A stretch of 64,000 bases of DNA from assembly GCF_000092225.1 (NCBI RefSeq), contig NC_014158.1, forward strand, positions 620,001 through 684,000, read 5' to 3'. Below, piece after piece: positions 36,591 through 44,957 of the stretch (position 1 is its first letter; every line of letters starts with the position of its first letter). The position numbers and the translations under genes were made by a program. The notes under the pieces were generated by a model. It was given only the letters and a program-made list of their open reading frames with translations. It was not told the origin of the DNA and searched no databases. This stretch comes from Tsukamurella paurometabola DSM 20162 (GTDB lineage Bacteria; Actinomycetota; Actinomycetes; Mycobacteriales; Mycobacteriaceae).

Positions 36591-36621
36591 ACGCTAGGCC
36601 TTCGAGCGCGCTCGAAGTCAA
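36591..36621 (-). promoter_or_regulatory. MerR-type promoter: 19-nt spacer with 18-bp palindrome
   Basis: Minus strand: -35 TTGACT (36621-36616), -10 TAGCGT (36596-36591), spacer 19 nt. CTTCGAGCGCGCTCGAAG (36600-36617) is a perfect 18-bp palindrome filling the spacer. MerR regulators untwist such over-long spacers, so autoregulation of the merR-aldo/keto reductase unit is likely. Confidence 0.75.
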
Positions 36622-36637
36622 CAGCGTTCGCGCGCGA

Positions 36638-37225
36638 TCACTCCGACGGGGGAGTCCAAGGCTGGACGAACCCCAGGTCGCCCATTCCCTCGGCGCCGGC
36701 CACCAGCTCGTACATCGTGGCCCCGTCGATCTGCTCGCGGATGATGTCGGCGTGACCGGCGTGCCGGCCCACCTCCTCGATGATGTGCAGCAATACCCAC
36801 CGCACGGTCCAGCCGTCGAGATCCGGCGGGAACCAGGGCGCCTTCGGCGTCGGCACGAAACCGTCGAGGTCAGCCGACTCCGCGGCGGCCAGGGCGCGGC
36901 CCGCGACCGCATCGTAGGCGGCGAGGATCGATTCGAGGGTGTCGCCGTCGTTCACCACGAAATCGCTGCCGTACGCGGCCTGTTGCGCTTCGACATCGAG
37001 CGGCGGCTCGCCGGGCGCGGCCTCGATCTTCTCCACCCAGCCGCCCACCGACACCGTGACGTGCTTGAGTAGACCACCGATCGTCAGCGCGCTGCGGGCG
37101 GGGGAGAGGCGGATCTGCTCCTCGGTGAGGCCGTACGACGTGTGCCGCAGGCCGTCGAGCTGCTGGGCGATGAAGCCGCGCAGGCCATCGCGTTCGGTGG
37201 GGGCGGCGGGGGCGAGGAAGGGCAT
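36638..37225 (-). CDS. DinB-family protein (DUF664-like)
   Basis: Four-helix bundle protein of 195 residues related to DinB/mycothiol-dependent maleylpyruvate isomerase-like enzymes. Candidate metal ligands are the His of LLKHVTVSVGG and the two His of EEVGRHAGHADIIREQIDG. In actinobacteria many such proteins are mycothiol S-transferases; that role is inferred. ATG 37225 has CAGGAG 7 nt upstream. Confidence 0.82.
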   Translation of the reverse strand: MPFLAPAAPTERDGLRGFIAQQLDGLRHTSYGLTEEQIRLSPARSALTIGGLLKHVTVSVGGWVEKIEAAPGEPPLDVEAQQAAYGSDFVVNDGDTLESILAAYDAVAGRALAAAESADLDGFVPTPKAPWFPPDLDGWTVRWVLLHIIEEVGRHAGHADIIREQIDGATMYELVAGAEGMGDLGFVQPWTPPSE

Positions 37226-37308
37226 GTCAGACTCCTGGGCGCGTGGGGTGTGATCGCAAGTCAACCGCGAACCGCCGGCGGTGTCGCGAAGTCCGGGAAA
37301 ATTCCCGC

Positions 37309-37746
37309 TCACGGCGTGCGGAAGACGGGCTCCTCCGTGCGGTTGCGCTTGAGTTCCACGAAGTGCGGTGCGGTGACGAGCGTTGCGACGGCATCGAAGA
37401 TCCGCACCGCGTCCGCCGGTGCGGGCACGCGGGAGAGGATCGGTCCGAAGACCGCCGCACCGCCCATTTCGATCACGGGGGTACCGACATCCGGTCCTAC
37501 GATCGCCAGGGCCTCGGCGGTGTTGTCGCGCAGAACCGCGTCGTGGTCGGTCGATGACGCGGCGGAGACGAGCTCGGCGGGCAGGCCAGCGGCCCGCAGG
37601 GCCTCGCGGTTGGCGAGATCGAAGTCCCGGATGCCGTTCTCGTGCACGGTGACCCCGAGGCTGTCGTAGAGGGGACCGAGTGCGGCACCGTAGCCGGTGG
37701 ATGCGGCGACCAGGACGCGGCACAGTTGCAGCGACGCCCGCGCTCG
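37309..37746 (-). pseudogene. 5'-truncated DsbA-family (mycothiol-dependent reductase-like) gene
   Basis: The frame encodes the last two thirds of a DsbA-like oxidoreductase similar to Rv2466c: GPLYDSLGVTVHENG, AGLPAELVSAASS, GPDVGTPVIEMGGAAVFGP and PHFVELKRNRTEEPVF. The N-terminal thioredoxin part with the CPxC active site is missing. Family-like sequence begins near 37746 within the last codons of the ABC ATPase gene, which ends at 37754, and there is no plausible start codon. A deletion that joined the ABC gene to the middle of this gene explains the arrangement. It is probably non-functional. Confidence 0.8.
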
Positions 37747-37753
37747 GGTGTCG

Positions 37754-38551
37754 TCAGCGCGAGACGGCGGTCCACCGGCCGTGCTGCCGATCGATGGTGA
37801 TCGGGTGGTCGAAAGCGGCGCTGATCCGTTCGGTGGTGAGCACCTCCGCCACCGGTCCGGTGGCGGTGATGGCACCGTCGCGGATGAGGACCGCGTGCGT
37901 GGTGGTGGTCGGGATCTCCTCGAGGTGGTGAGTCACCAGGATCGAGGCCAGATCGGGGTGTGCGCGCCGGGTGCCGTCGACCGAGGTCAGGAGGCGCTCG
38001 CGGGCGGCGAGATCGAGCCCGGTAGCCGGCTCGTCGAGAAGCAGCAGATCGGGCTCGCCCATCAGCGCGCGGGCGATCAGAGCCCGTCCGCGCTCGCCCT
38101 GAGACAAGGTGGGCCACACCGAATCCGCGTGCCGGGTCATACCGAGCGAGTCGATCAGAGCTTCGGCCCGCTCGCGCTGCGCCGCTGTGGGAGCCCATCG
38201 CGGTGGGAACTCGGGGGTGTTGGTCAGGCCGGTGATCACCACGTCCCGTACGCGCAGCGGTGCGTCCAGCCGGTGCCGGGGGTTCACGTGCCCGATATGG
38301 GTGCGCAGTTCGCGCATGTCCACGCGGCCCAGACGTTTACCGAGCACGTCGACGGTGCCGCGGGTGGGGTGAGTGACGGCGCCGCAGAGCCCGAGCAATG
38401 TCGATTTGCCAGCACCGTTCGCGCCGAGCAGGACCCAGTGCTCTCCCCGGCGCACGTGGAGGGAGACGTCGTCGAGGAGCTTGCGACCGTTGCGGACCAG
38501 GTCCACGTGGTCGATGCTCAGGACGTGCGGGTCGTCGATCGTGGTGCTCAC
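37754..38551 (-). CDS. ABC transporter ATP-binding protein
   Basis: Cytoplasmic ATPase of 265 residues with no membrane partner nearby. Walker A is GANGAGKSTL, signature LSQGERGRALIARA, Walker B LLLLDEPATGLDLA and switch His in VTHHLEEIP. It resembles stand-alone ATPases of the ModF/YlmA (PhnL-unrelated) type, whose partners are often unknown. The GTG at 38551 is 7 nt after TAGGGT (38564-38559). Divergent from the trans-aconitate methyltransferase gene. Its 3' end borders the truncated DsbA-like gene. Confidence 0.85.
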   Translation of the reverse strand: MSTTIDDPHVLSIDHVDLVRNGRKLLDDVSLHVRRGEHWVLLGANGAGKSTLLGLCGAVTHPTRGTVDVLGKRLGRVDMRELRTHIGHVNPRHRLDAPLRVRDVVITGLTNTPEFPPRWAPTAAQRERAEALIDSLGMTRHADSVWPTLSQGERGRALIARALMGEPDLLLLDEPATGLDLAARERLLTSVDGTRRAHPDLASILVTHHLEEIPTTTTHAVLIRDGAITATGPVAEVLTTERISAAFDHPITIDRQHGRWTAVSR

Positions 38552-38587
38552 GCTGTGCACCCTACAACCAAATGATTGGATGATTCT

Positions 38588-39346
38588 ATGACCGATCATC
38601 GTTGGGACCCATCGCAGTACCTTCGGTTCGGCGACGAGCGGACCCGTCCCTTCCTCGACCTGATCGCCCGTATCCCGGGGACGGCGCGCACCATCGTCGA
38701 CCTGGGCTGCGGTGCCGGCAACGACGTGCCGCCCCTGCGGGCACGGTGGCCGCAGGCGCGGATTCACGGCGTGGATTCCAGCGTCGAGATGATCGACCGG
38801 GCGCGCGCCGATATCGACGATCCGGAGGCCACTTTCGAGGTCGCCGATGCCGCCGCCTGGCGCCCGGCCGGTGAGCGGCCCGATGTGATCGTCTCCAACG
38901 CGATGTTCCAGTGGGTCGACGGGCACATCGACGCGCTGGCCGCCATCGCCGACCGTGCCGCACGCGCCTTCGCGTTCCAGGTGCCGGGCAACCAGAACGC
39001 ACCGTCGCACGCGCTGCTCGCACAGGTCGCAGCGGAGTTCGGCGTCACCGGTTACCGCCACGTGGATGTCCGTGATCCGGCGGAATACCTCGCGGTGTTG
39101 CAGCGTCCCGGCTGGACCGTGGACGCCTGGGAGACCACCTATCTGCACGTGCTGCAGGGACCGGACGCGGTCTTCGAGTGGATCTCGGGAACCGGCGCCC
39201 GCCCCGTGCTGGCGCGACTCGACGGCGCCACGAAGGATGATTTCGTGCGGCGCTACAAGGCCGCCCTCGCCGCGGCGTATCCACCGCAGGAGTTCGGCAC
39301 GGTACTGCCGTTCCGGCGGATTTTCGCTGTCGCCGTCAGGATGTGA
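38588..39346 (+). CDS. tam: Trans-aconitate 2-methyltransferase-like SAM methyltransferase
   Basis: SAM-dependent methyltransferase of 252 residues. N-terminal HRWDPSQYLRFGDERTRPF, motif I VDLGCGAGNDV and the later SNAMFQWVDGH are typical of Tam, which methylates trans-aconitate formed by spontaneous isomerisation. A Tam-like enzyme on another acid is possible. ATG 38588 begins the conserved part. The 3' end overlaps the convergent LysR gene by 11 nt. Confidence 0.85.
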   Translation: MTDHRWDPSQYLRFGDERTRPFLDLIARIPGTARTIVDLGCGAGNDVPPLRARWPQARIHGVDSSVEMIDRARADIDDPEATFEVADAAAWRPAGERPDVIVSNAMFQWVDGHIDALAAIADRAARAFAFQVPGNQNAPSHALLAQVAAEFGVTGYRHVDVRDPAEYLAVLQRPGWTVDAWETTYLHVLQGPDAVFEWISGTGARPVLARLDGATKDDFVRRYKAALAAAYPPQEFGTVLPFRRIFAVAVRM

Positions 39347-40265
39347 GCGCTTCGCCGGGCCGGTCCGATTGCTCGATCGCGTGATCGCGGAACGAGCGCA
39401 CCGCCCGGGGGAGTGCGACATCCGGCCGCCAGATGATCCCGACTTCGCGGGTGGGCGCCGGACCCGCCATCGGCACGAGCGTCAGCCCGGAGGGAAGCAG
39501 CGGGTTGCGATCCATCGGGAGGAGCGCGACGCCCAGGCCCGCGGCCACGAGGCCCGCCACGGTGAATGACTCCGATGACTCGAAGGCGATCCGAGGGCGG
39601 AAACCCGCTGCCGCACAGCGCTCCTCAAGAATTCTCCGGAGCCCGTACTCGGGGTGCATGGTGATGAAATCGGCGTCCGAAGCCTCCGAGAGGTGCACCG
39701 AGCTACGGTTCGCCAGCGGATGTCCCGACGGTACGGCGAGGGCCAGGCGCTGCACGGTGAGCAACTGCCAGGCCACCGCGCTCGTGGTGGGACGGGGCGA
39801 GACGATCGCCAGATCGGCCTCGTCGGCGAGCACCAGATCGGTGATCGTGCCGGCGGCGAACTGCGAGAGCTCGAAGGTGACGCGGGGCTCGCAGGCGCGG
39901 AATGCGGAGACCAATTGCGGGACCATCGCGACGCCGAAGGAGTGAAGGAAGGCCAGGCGGATGGTGCCCTGCGACGGATTCTTGAGATCGGCGATCTGCG
40001 CCCGCGCTGCTTCCAGTTCGGCGTGGGCGCGGCGGGCGTGGTCGAGGTAGATCTCGCCGCTCGCGTTGAGCACGAGCCGCCCGTGGCGACGGTCGAACAG
40101 CGGGGTCCCGAGATCGGTCTCCATCCGGGCGAGGGACCGCGAGAGGGTGGGCTGGGAGATGTGCAGTAGGGCAGCGGCATCGGTCATATGCGCGGTTTCG
40201 GCGAGCGTGATGAACCTCACCAGATCGTCTGCGCTGCTTGCTGCGGCCTTGTCGCCAGCGGTCAT
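39336..40265 (-). CDS. LysR-family transcriptional regulator
   Basis: Regulator of 309 residues: N-terminal winged helix (LVRFITLAETAHMTDAAALLHISQPTLSRSLARMETDLGTPLFDRR) and a periplasmic-binding-like C-terminal domain (GTIRLAFLHSFGVAMVPQLVSAFR). Divergent from an MFS gene, its likely target. The shared gap contains AAATACATGCATTT (40289-40302), a near-palindrome, and TTG/CAA half-site-like bases at 40271-40290, possible LysR contacts. Confidence 0.88.
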   Translation of the reverse strand: MTAGDKAAASSADDLVRFITLAETAHMTDAAALLHISQPTLSRSLARMETDLGTPLFDRRHGRLVLNASGEIYLDHARRAHAELEAARAQIADLKNPSQGTIRLAFLHSFGVAMVPQLVSAFRACEPRVTFELSQFAAGTITDLVLADEADLAIVSPRPTTSAVAWQLLTVQRLALAVPSGHPLANRSSVHLSEASDADFITMHPEYGLRRILEERCAAAGFRPRIAFESSESFTVAGLVAAGLGVALLPMDRNPLLPSGLTLVPMAGPAPTREVGIIWRPDVALPRAVRSFRDHAIEQSDRPGEALTS

Positions 40266-40336
40266 GCAACTTGTCTATCAGATTCGGCAAATACATGCAT
40301 TTCACACATCGCGAGTCGCGGCGCACTCTCGTCAGC

Positions 40337-41563
40337 GTGACCGCCACCGCTGCCTCCGCCACCGTCGCCCCGCTCCGCGCGGGAACGCCCGCGTACCGCC
40401 GCATCACCCTGGCGTTGTTCGTGGCCGGGCTCACCACCTTCGGGTCGATGTACTCGACTCAGGCGGTGCTGCCCGAGCTCACCCGCGTGTTCGGCGCCGC
40501 GCCCGCCACGTCGGCGCTCGCCGTCTCGGTGACCACCGGCCTGCTCGCGCTCACGATCATCCCCGTCAGCGCGCTATCCGAGCGATTCGGGCGCACCCAC
40601 GTGATGACCGCGTCCGCGATACTGGCCGTGGTGCTGGGGCTGCTGATCCCGCTCTCGCCCACACTGCCGGTGCTGCTGGCGCTGCGAGCGCTGCAAGGAA
40701 TCGCCCTGGCCGGAGTGCCCGCCGTCGCCATGGCCTACCTCGCCGAGGAGGTCGCCGGCCGCGACCTCGGCGGAGCGATGGGGCGGTACGTCGCGGGTAC
40801 CACCATCGGTGGACTGCTCGGTCGTGTGGTGACCGCCGTGGGGCTCGATGTGCTGCCCTGGCGCGGCGCCATGGAGGTGTTCGCGGTGCTCGCCGCCGTG
40901 CTCACCGCCGTGATGATCCGGACGCTCCCGGCATCGCGATTCCATTCCCCCAAGCCGGTTTCCGTGTCGACGACGGTACGCGGCATGGCCGGACACGTTC
41001 GCCGCCCCGCCCTCGCGGTCCTGTTCATCCTCGCCTTCCTGCTGATGGGCGGCTTCGTCAGCGTCTACAACTTTCTCGGCTTCCGGTTGCTGGACGCGCC
41101 GTTCGGCTTCTCGGCAGGAGTGGTGGGCCTGGTCTTCCTGATCTACCTCGCCGGCACGTGGTCGTCCGGGGCGGCGGGACGGCTCGCGGACCGCGTCGGC
41201 CGCCGGCGCGTGCTGCTCGCGTCGATCACCGCCATGGGGGCGGGCTTGTTGATCACGCTCCCCGACACGATTCCGACGGTATTGATCGGCACCGTCGTGC
41301 TCACGGCGGGCTTCTTCGCCGCGCACAGTGTGGCCAGCGGATGGGTCGGCGCGCTCGCCACCGAACACCGCGCCGAGGCCTCGTCGGGCTACCTGTTCTG
41401 CTACTACGCCGGATCGTCGGTGCTCGGCGCCGCCGCCGGTATCGCCTTCAGCGCCGCCGGGTGGACGGGCATCGTGCTGGCGGTAGGGGTCGCGGTGGTC
41501 GTCGCCGGTGTGCTCGCGGCCGCCGTGCTCCCCGGTTCGCCGGGCGAAGCCGCGGGCGACTGA
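40337..41563 (+). CDS. MFS transporter, YnfM-like
   Basis: Exporter-like protein of about 408 residues with twelve segments: ALFVAGLTTFGSMYSTQAVLP opens the first, SALSERFGRTHVM is the signature loop, and LQGIALAGVPAVAMAYLAEE follows. Similar proteins include arabinose or drug exporters of the YnfM group. Start uncertain: GTG 40337 leaves room for promoters and has TTCACA-17-CACTCT ahead with 7 nt to the start; ATG 40295 would leave only 29 nt to the LysR start. Probably controlled by the divergent LysR. Confidence 0.8.
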   Translation: MTATAASATVAPLRAGTPAYRRITLALFVAGLTTFGSMYSTQAVLPELTRVFGAAPATSALAVSVTTGLLALTIIPVSALSERFGRTHVMTASAILAVVLGLLIPLSPTLPVLLALRALQGIALAGVPAVAMAYLAEEVAGRDLGGAMGRYVAGTTIGGLLGRVVTAVGLDVLPWRGAMEVFAVLAAVLTAVMIRTLPASRFHSPKPVSVSTTVRGMAGHVRRPALAVLFILAFLLMGGFVSVYNFLGFRLLDAPFGFSAGVVGLVFLIYLAGTWSSGAAGRLADRVGRRRVLLASITAMGAGLLITLPDTIPTVLIGTVVLTAGFFAAHSVASGWVGALATEHRAEASSGYLFCYYAGSSVLGAAAGIAFSAAGWTGIVLAVGVAVVVAGVLAAAVLPGSPGEAAGD

Positions 41564-41577
41564 GTAGCGTCGAAGCC

Positions 41578-42354
41578 ATGCGCATCGGAGTTCAGCTTCA
41601 GCCCCAACACTTCACCGAGTACCAGCAGCTCCGCGACGCCGTCGCCAAGCTCGAGGAACTCGGCGTGGACGTCGTGTACAACTGGGATCACTTCTTCCCG
41701 CTGTCCGGCGATCCCGACGGCACCCATCTCGAATGCTGGACCATGCTCGCCGCATGGGCCGAGCAGACCTCCCGGGTGGAGATCGGCGCACTGGTCACCT
41801 GCAACAGCTATCGCAACCCCGATCTGCTCGCCGATATGGCGCGCACCGTCGACCACATCTCGAACGGGCGCCTGATCCTGGGCATCGGCTCGGGCTGGTT
41901 CCAGCGCGACTACGACGAGTACGGCTACGAGTTCGGCACCGCCGGTTCACGACTCGACGACTTGGCCACCGCGCTCCCGCGGATCACCGAACGCTGGGCC
42001 AAGCTCAACCCCAAGCCCACCCGTGACATCCCGATCCTGATCGGCGGTGGTGGCGAGAAGAAGACGCTGCCGCTCGTGGCCCAGTACGCCTCGGTGTGGC
42101 ACTACTTCGTGGACCTGGAGACCTACCGGCACAAGTCGGCCGTACTCGCCGACGCCTGCGCGAAGATCGGCCGCGATCCGAAGCAGATCGCGCACAACGT
42201 GGCGATTCCGCGCGGCTCCAGCGTCGAAGAGGCGATCGCCTTCGCCGACGTGCTCGTCGCCGAGGGCGCCACGGAGTTCACCGCCGAGCTCGCCGCTCCC
42301 GAGTTCGATTACACCGTGATCGAGGCCCTCCTCCGCTGGCGCGACGCGCAGTAG
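41578..42354 (+). CDS. LLM-class F420-dependent oxidoreductase
   Basis: Luciferase-like TIM-barrel protein of 258 residues. MRIGVQLQPQHFTEY at the start, VVYNWDHFFPLSGDPDG, LVTCNSYRNPDLLADMARTVDHISNGRLILGIGSGW and DIPILIGGGGEKKTLPLVAQYA match the F420-binding branch found in mycobacteria and relatives. Substrate unknown. ATG 41578 follows TAGCGT (41565-41570) by 7 nt (leaderless). Convergent with the DUF418 gene, 3-nt gap. Confidence 0.9.
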   Translation: MRIGVQLQPQHFTEYQQLRDAVAKLEELGVDVVYNWDHFFPLSGDPDGTHLECWTMLAAWAEQTSRVEIGALVTCNSYRNPDLLADMARTVDHISNGRLILGIGSGWFQRDYDEYGYEFGTAGSRLDDLATALPRITERWAKLNPKPTRDIPILIGGGGEKKTLPLVAQYASVWHYFVDLETYRHKSAVLADACAKIGRDPKQIAHNVAIPRGSSVEEAIAFADVLVAEGATEFTAELAAPEFDYTVIEALLRWRDAQ

Positions 42355-42357
42355 GCG

Positions 42358-43596
42358 TCAGCGCTGCTCCGCGCCCCGCGTGCTCGCACCCGGTCGGGTG
42401 CCGACGAGAGCGGTCGCGCGGTGGAGTAGTGATTCGAGCGGGCCGCGACGGAAGTACGCCATCCACGCGGTCGCGAATCCACTGATCACGATCACGAGCG
42501 CGGCGTAGTAGAACCACCCCGATACGGCCCCGAACGTGACGATCCGCTCGCCCTCCGCCCGGACCGGGGGGAACACCGCCAGCAGCACGATCTGGAGGCA
42601 GTACGCCGTGAGCGCCATGGCTCCCGTGGCGATGAGGGGGCGCAGTACCCGGCGCGCCGACCGCCGTTGACAGATCACGGTCAGACCGCCGATCACGACG
42701 AGTGCGATGCCGATCGAGCCGACGATTTCGAACGGTGTTCCCGAATGCGGGTTCGCTAGCGTCAGGTTCCACCACGACGTGGTGGAAGTTGTTCCCATGG
42801 ACGGTGTGTCCAGAATGCTGTCCGCCGAGATGCCCGAGTCCGCGAGCATCGGGCGGAGCATTTCCAGCAGGCGATCACGTCCACCGAGAACCGATTGTGC
42901 GAACCACGACCCGCCGAAGCCGATGACGGCCGCCGCGGCGCCGGCCGCGATGATCCGGGCCGGCCGGATCGTCGCCACACCCGCCCTGCCCAGGGCGAGG
43001 CCGGCGAGCACGAACGGAATCCACGTCACCACGGGATACGCACCCGTCAGGAACACCAGCGTGAGGGTTCCCCTGAGGTCGGTCACCGTATCGAATGTCG
43101 GTGCGCCGCCGAATTCGTTGATCTCCATCTGCGAGCGGATCAGGAAGGACACCACGGGCCCGGCGACGGCCGTGATCACCGACAGCCAGGCCAGCGGAAC
43201 CGTCCCCAGCCGGAGCAGTGGGAGGCAGAGCAGGAAGTACACCGCGTAGTAGCAGAGGATCACCATCACCGAGGTGCCCAGCAGGGTGAGGGCCAGGCCC
43301 AGCAGCAGGAGGATCAGCGCGCGCACGGCGATCCGCCACCGCGTCGCCGTGAGATCTGCGGGCGGTTGCGATCCGCCGGACAGGAGCGCAAGAGACACTC
43401 CGGCGAGTACGGCGAAAAGTGCGGACGAACGGCCCTGTGCGAGTGTGACGAGCCAGGTGGGCCCGTCCGTCGGATTGACATGGACGAGGCACATGCCCAG
43501 CACGGCGAGCCCGCGTGCCGCGTCGACCCCGATCAGTCGTCCGGGGCTCGCGACGCCGGAGCCGGTGGATGTGTCCGTGGGTGCGGATGCGGTCAT
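42358..43596 (-). CDS. DUF418/DUF1624-like membrane protein
   Basis: Membrane protein of 412 residues with ten or more hydrophobic segments. The N-terminal RLIGVDAARGLAVLGMCLVHV is the signature of heparan-glucosaminide acetyltransferase-like (DUF1624) and DUF418 proteins, which are thought to move acyl groups across the membrane. ATG overlaps the stop of the FtsX-like permease gene by 4 nt, so the two are co-translated: a possible envelope-modifying partner of the ABC exporter. Confidence 0.78.
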   Translation of the reverse strand: MTASAPTDTSTGSGVASPGRLIGVDAARGLAVLGMCLVHVNPTDGPTWLVTLAQGRSSALFAVLAGVSLALLSGGSQPPADLTATRWRIAVRALILLLLGLALTLLGTSVMVILCYYAVYFLLCLPLLRLGTVPLAWLSVITAVAGPVVSFLIRSQMEINEFGGAPTFDTVTDLRGTLTLVFLTGAYPVVTWIPFVLAGLALGRAGVATIRPARIIAAGAAAAVIGFGGSWFAQSVLGGRDRLLEMLRPMLADSGISADSILDTPSMGTTSTTSWWNLTLANPHSGTPFEIVGSIGIALVVIGGLTVICQRRSARRVLRPLIATGAMALTAYCLQIVLLAVFPPVRAEGERIVTFGAVSGWFYYAALVIVISGFATAWMAYFRRGPLESLLHRATALVGTRPGASTRGAEQR

Positions 43597-44957
43597 GGGC
43601 GGATCGTTTCTATCGGGGACACCGCGGCGGCGCGGCGTGCGGGAGTCACGGCACTGGCCACGACGACACCGGCAGCAGCCAGCACCGTGATGGCCAGGGC
43701 CTTCCAGGGAATGAACACGATGTCGTCGGCGAACGGGATCAGTGCGCGCGATCCGGCGGATCCGATGACGATGCCGAGCGCGATGCCCGTGGCGACCGCT
43801 GCACCGGCGATGGCCAAGGACTCGAAGACCGTGGTGCGGTACACGTCCGTGCGGCGCAGTCCCAATACCCGGAGCATGCCGATCTCCCGCCGGCGTTGTT
43901 CGACGCCGGCGGACATCACACTGACGTAACCGATCGCGCTGATGATCGCGCTGATGACGGTGATCCCCACCAGGACAACGGTGGTCATGTCGATGAACCG
44001 GGCGGCATCGGGAAACTCGGCCGCGGAGACCTGGCCGGCGAGGGCCGACTTGACCGCGGTGGCACCGGTGGCCAGGGTGATCACCACGGTGACCCCGGTG
44101 AGGATGCCGATGGTCGAGCGGGTGGTGCGGTTGCGGTAGGCGTACGCGTTACTGCGTGCGACCGACGCCGCGGCCGAGCGCCCGAAGAGCGCACCGATCG
44201 CCGAGACCACCGCCGGCAGGAGGACGGGCGCCGCGACCAGGACGCCGAGTGAGAGCAGCACCGCGCCCAACGCGGCCACCAGAACACCGGAGTCCGTTCC
44301 GCGGAGGGAGCCGAACGCGGGGGATAGCAGGGCGATCGACCCGAGTCCGAGCAGGATCGTGGCGATCACGAGCCGTACGGCACTGACCGACGGGGCAGGG
44401 TCGCAATGATCGTCGGAATCGGCGAGAGCAGACCCGGGGCTGACCGCGAGCACCGAACGGCTCGCGGTGAAGGTCGCCATCGCTGCGACGGCGACGGTCG
44501 CGGCGATCACGAGCGGGATGAAGCGATCGGTCGCCCCGGAATCGGCGAGCGGGATAGCGCCGCGGCTCGCGAAATGAGCGCGCAGCCCGACCCCGAGACA
44601 CCCCGCCACCACCGCGCCCACCACGGAGGCGGCGGCTGCGACGCCGACGACCTCGGCGACGAGACGGCGACGGAGCACGCCTGAACGCGCCCCGAGCAAT
44701 CGGAGCAGCGCGACGTGCGGCCGGATGCCGACGATCACCGACGACACCCCGGTGGAGATCACGATGGCGCTGACGTAGAGCGCCATGCCGATGAGCAGAG
44801 CCGCCAGCATCAGGGCGACGGTGGTCCCGGCCGCCCCACCGGCGGCGGTGAGTGCGCCCGCCGCGATCACCAGGGCGACACCGTAACCCGAACTCAGCCC
44901 GGCCACCAGGCCGATCGCGCGGAGGTCGCGGCGTTCGGTCAACCGAAAAGCGGTCAC
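43593..44957 (-). CDS. FtsX-like ABC transporter permease
   Basis: Membrane subunit of a MacB/BceB-type ABC system, 454 residues. Segments include a long N-terminal hydrophobic block, a middle pair, and the C-terminal FtsX domain with VSVMSAGVEQRRREIGMLRVLGLRRTDVY, the typical coupling loop, and ARRAAAVSPIETIRP at the end. It appears to have two FtsX-like halves, as the first half also has VALLRLLGARSGVLRRRLVAE. Overlaps the ATPase gene before it by 4 nt and the DUF418 gene after it by 4 nt. Confidence 0.85.
   Translation of the reverse strand: MTAFRLTERRDLRAIGLVAGLSSGYGVALVIAAGALTAAGGAAGTTVALMLAALLIGMALYVSAIVISTGVSSVIVGIRPHVALLRLLGARSGVLRRRLVAEVVGVAAAASVVGAVVAGCLGVGLRAHFASRGAIPLADSGATDRFIPLVIAATVAVAAMATFTASRSVLAVSPGSALADSDDHCDPAPSVSAVRLVIATILLGLGSIALLSPAFGSLRGTDSGVLVAALGAVLLSLGVLVAAPVLLPAVVSAIGALFGRSAAASVARSNAYAYRNRTTRSTIGILTGVTVVITLATGATAVKSALAGQVSAAEFPDAARFIDMTTVVLVGITVISAIISAIGYVSVMSAGVEQRRREIGMLRVLGLRRTDVYRTTVFESLAIAGAAVATGIALGIVIGSAGSRALIPFADDIVFIPWKALAITVLAAAGVVVASAVTPARRAAAVSPIETIRP

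Noticed and set aside
37747-37875. Upstream extension of the DsbA-like frame into the ABC ATPase gene
   Set aside because: These 43 codons overlap the ABC gene in another frame and do not resemble the thioredoxin domain, so they cannot supply the missing N-terminus.
40066-42354. Very long open frame of 762 codons spanning LysR start, MFS and LLM genes
   Set aside because: Only the last 258 codons (from 41578) look like a protein family; the earlier part is an out-of-frame shadow of the MFS gene, arginine-rich and low in hydrophobic residues.
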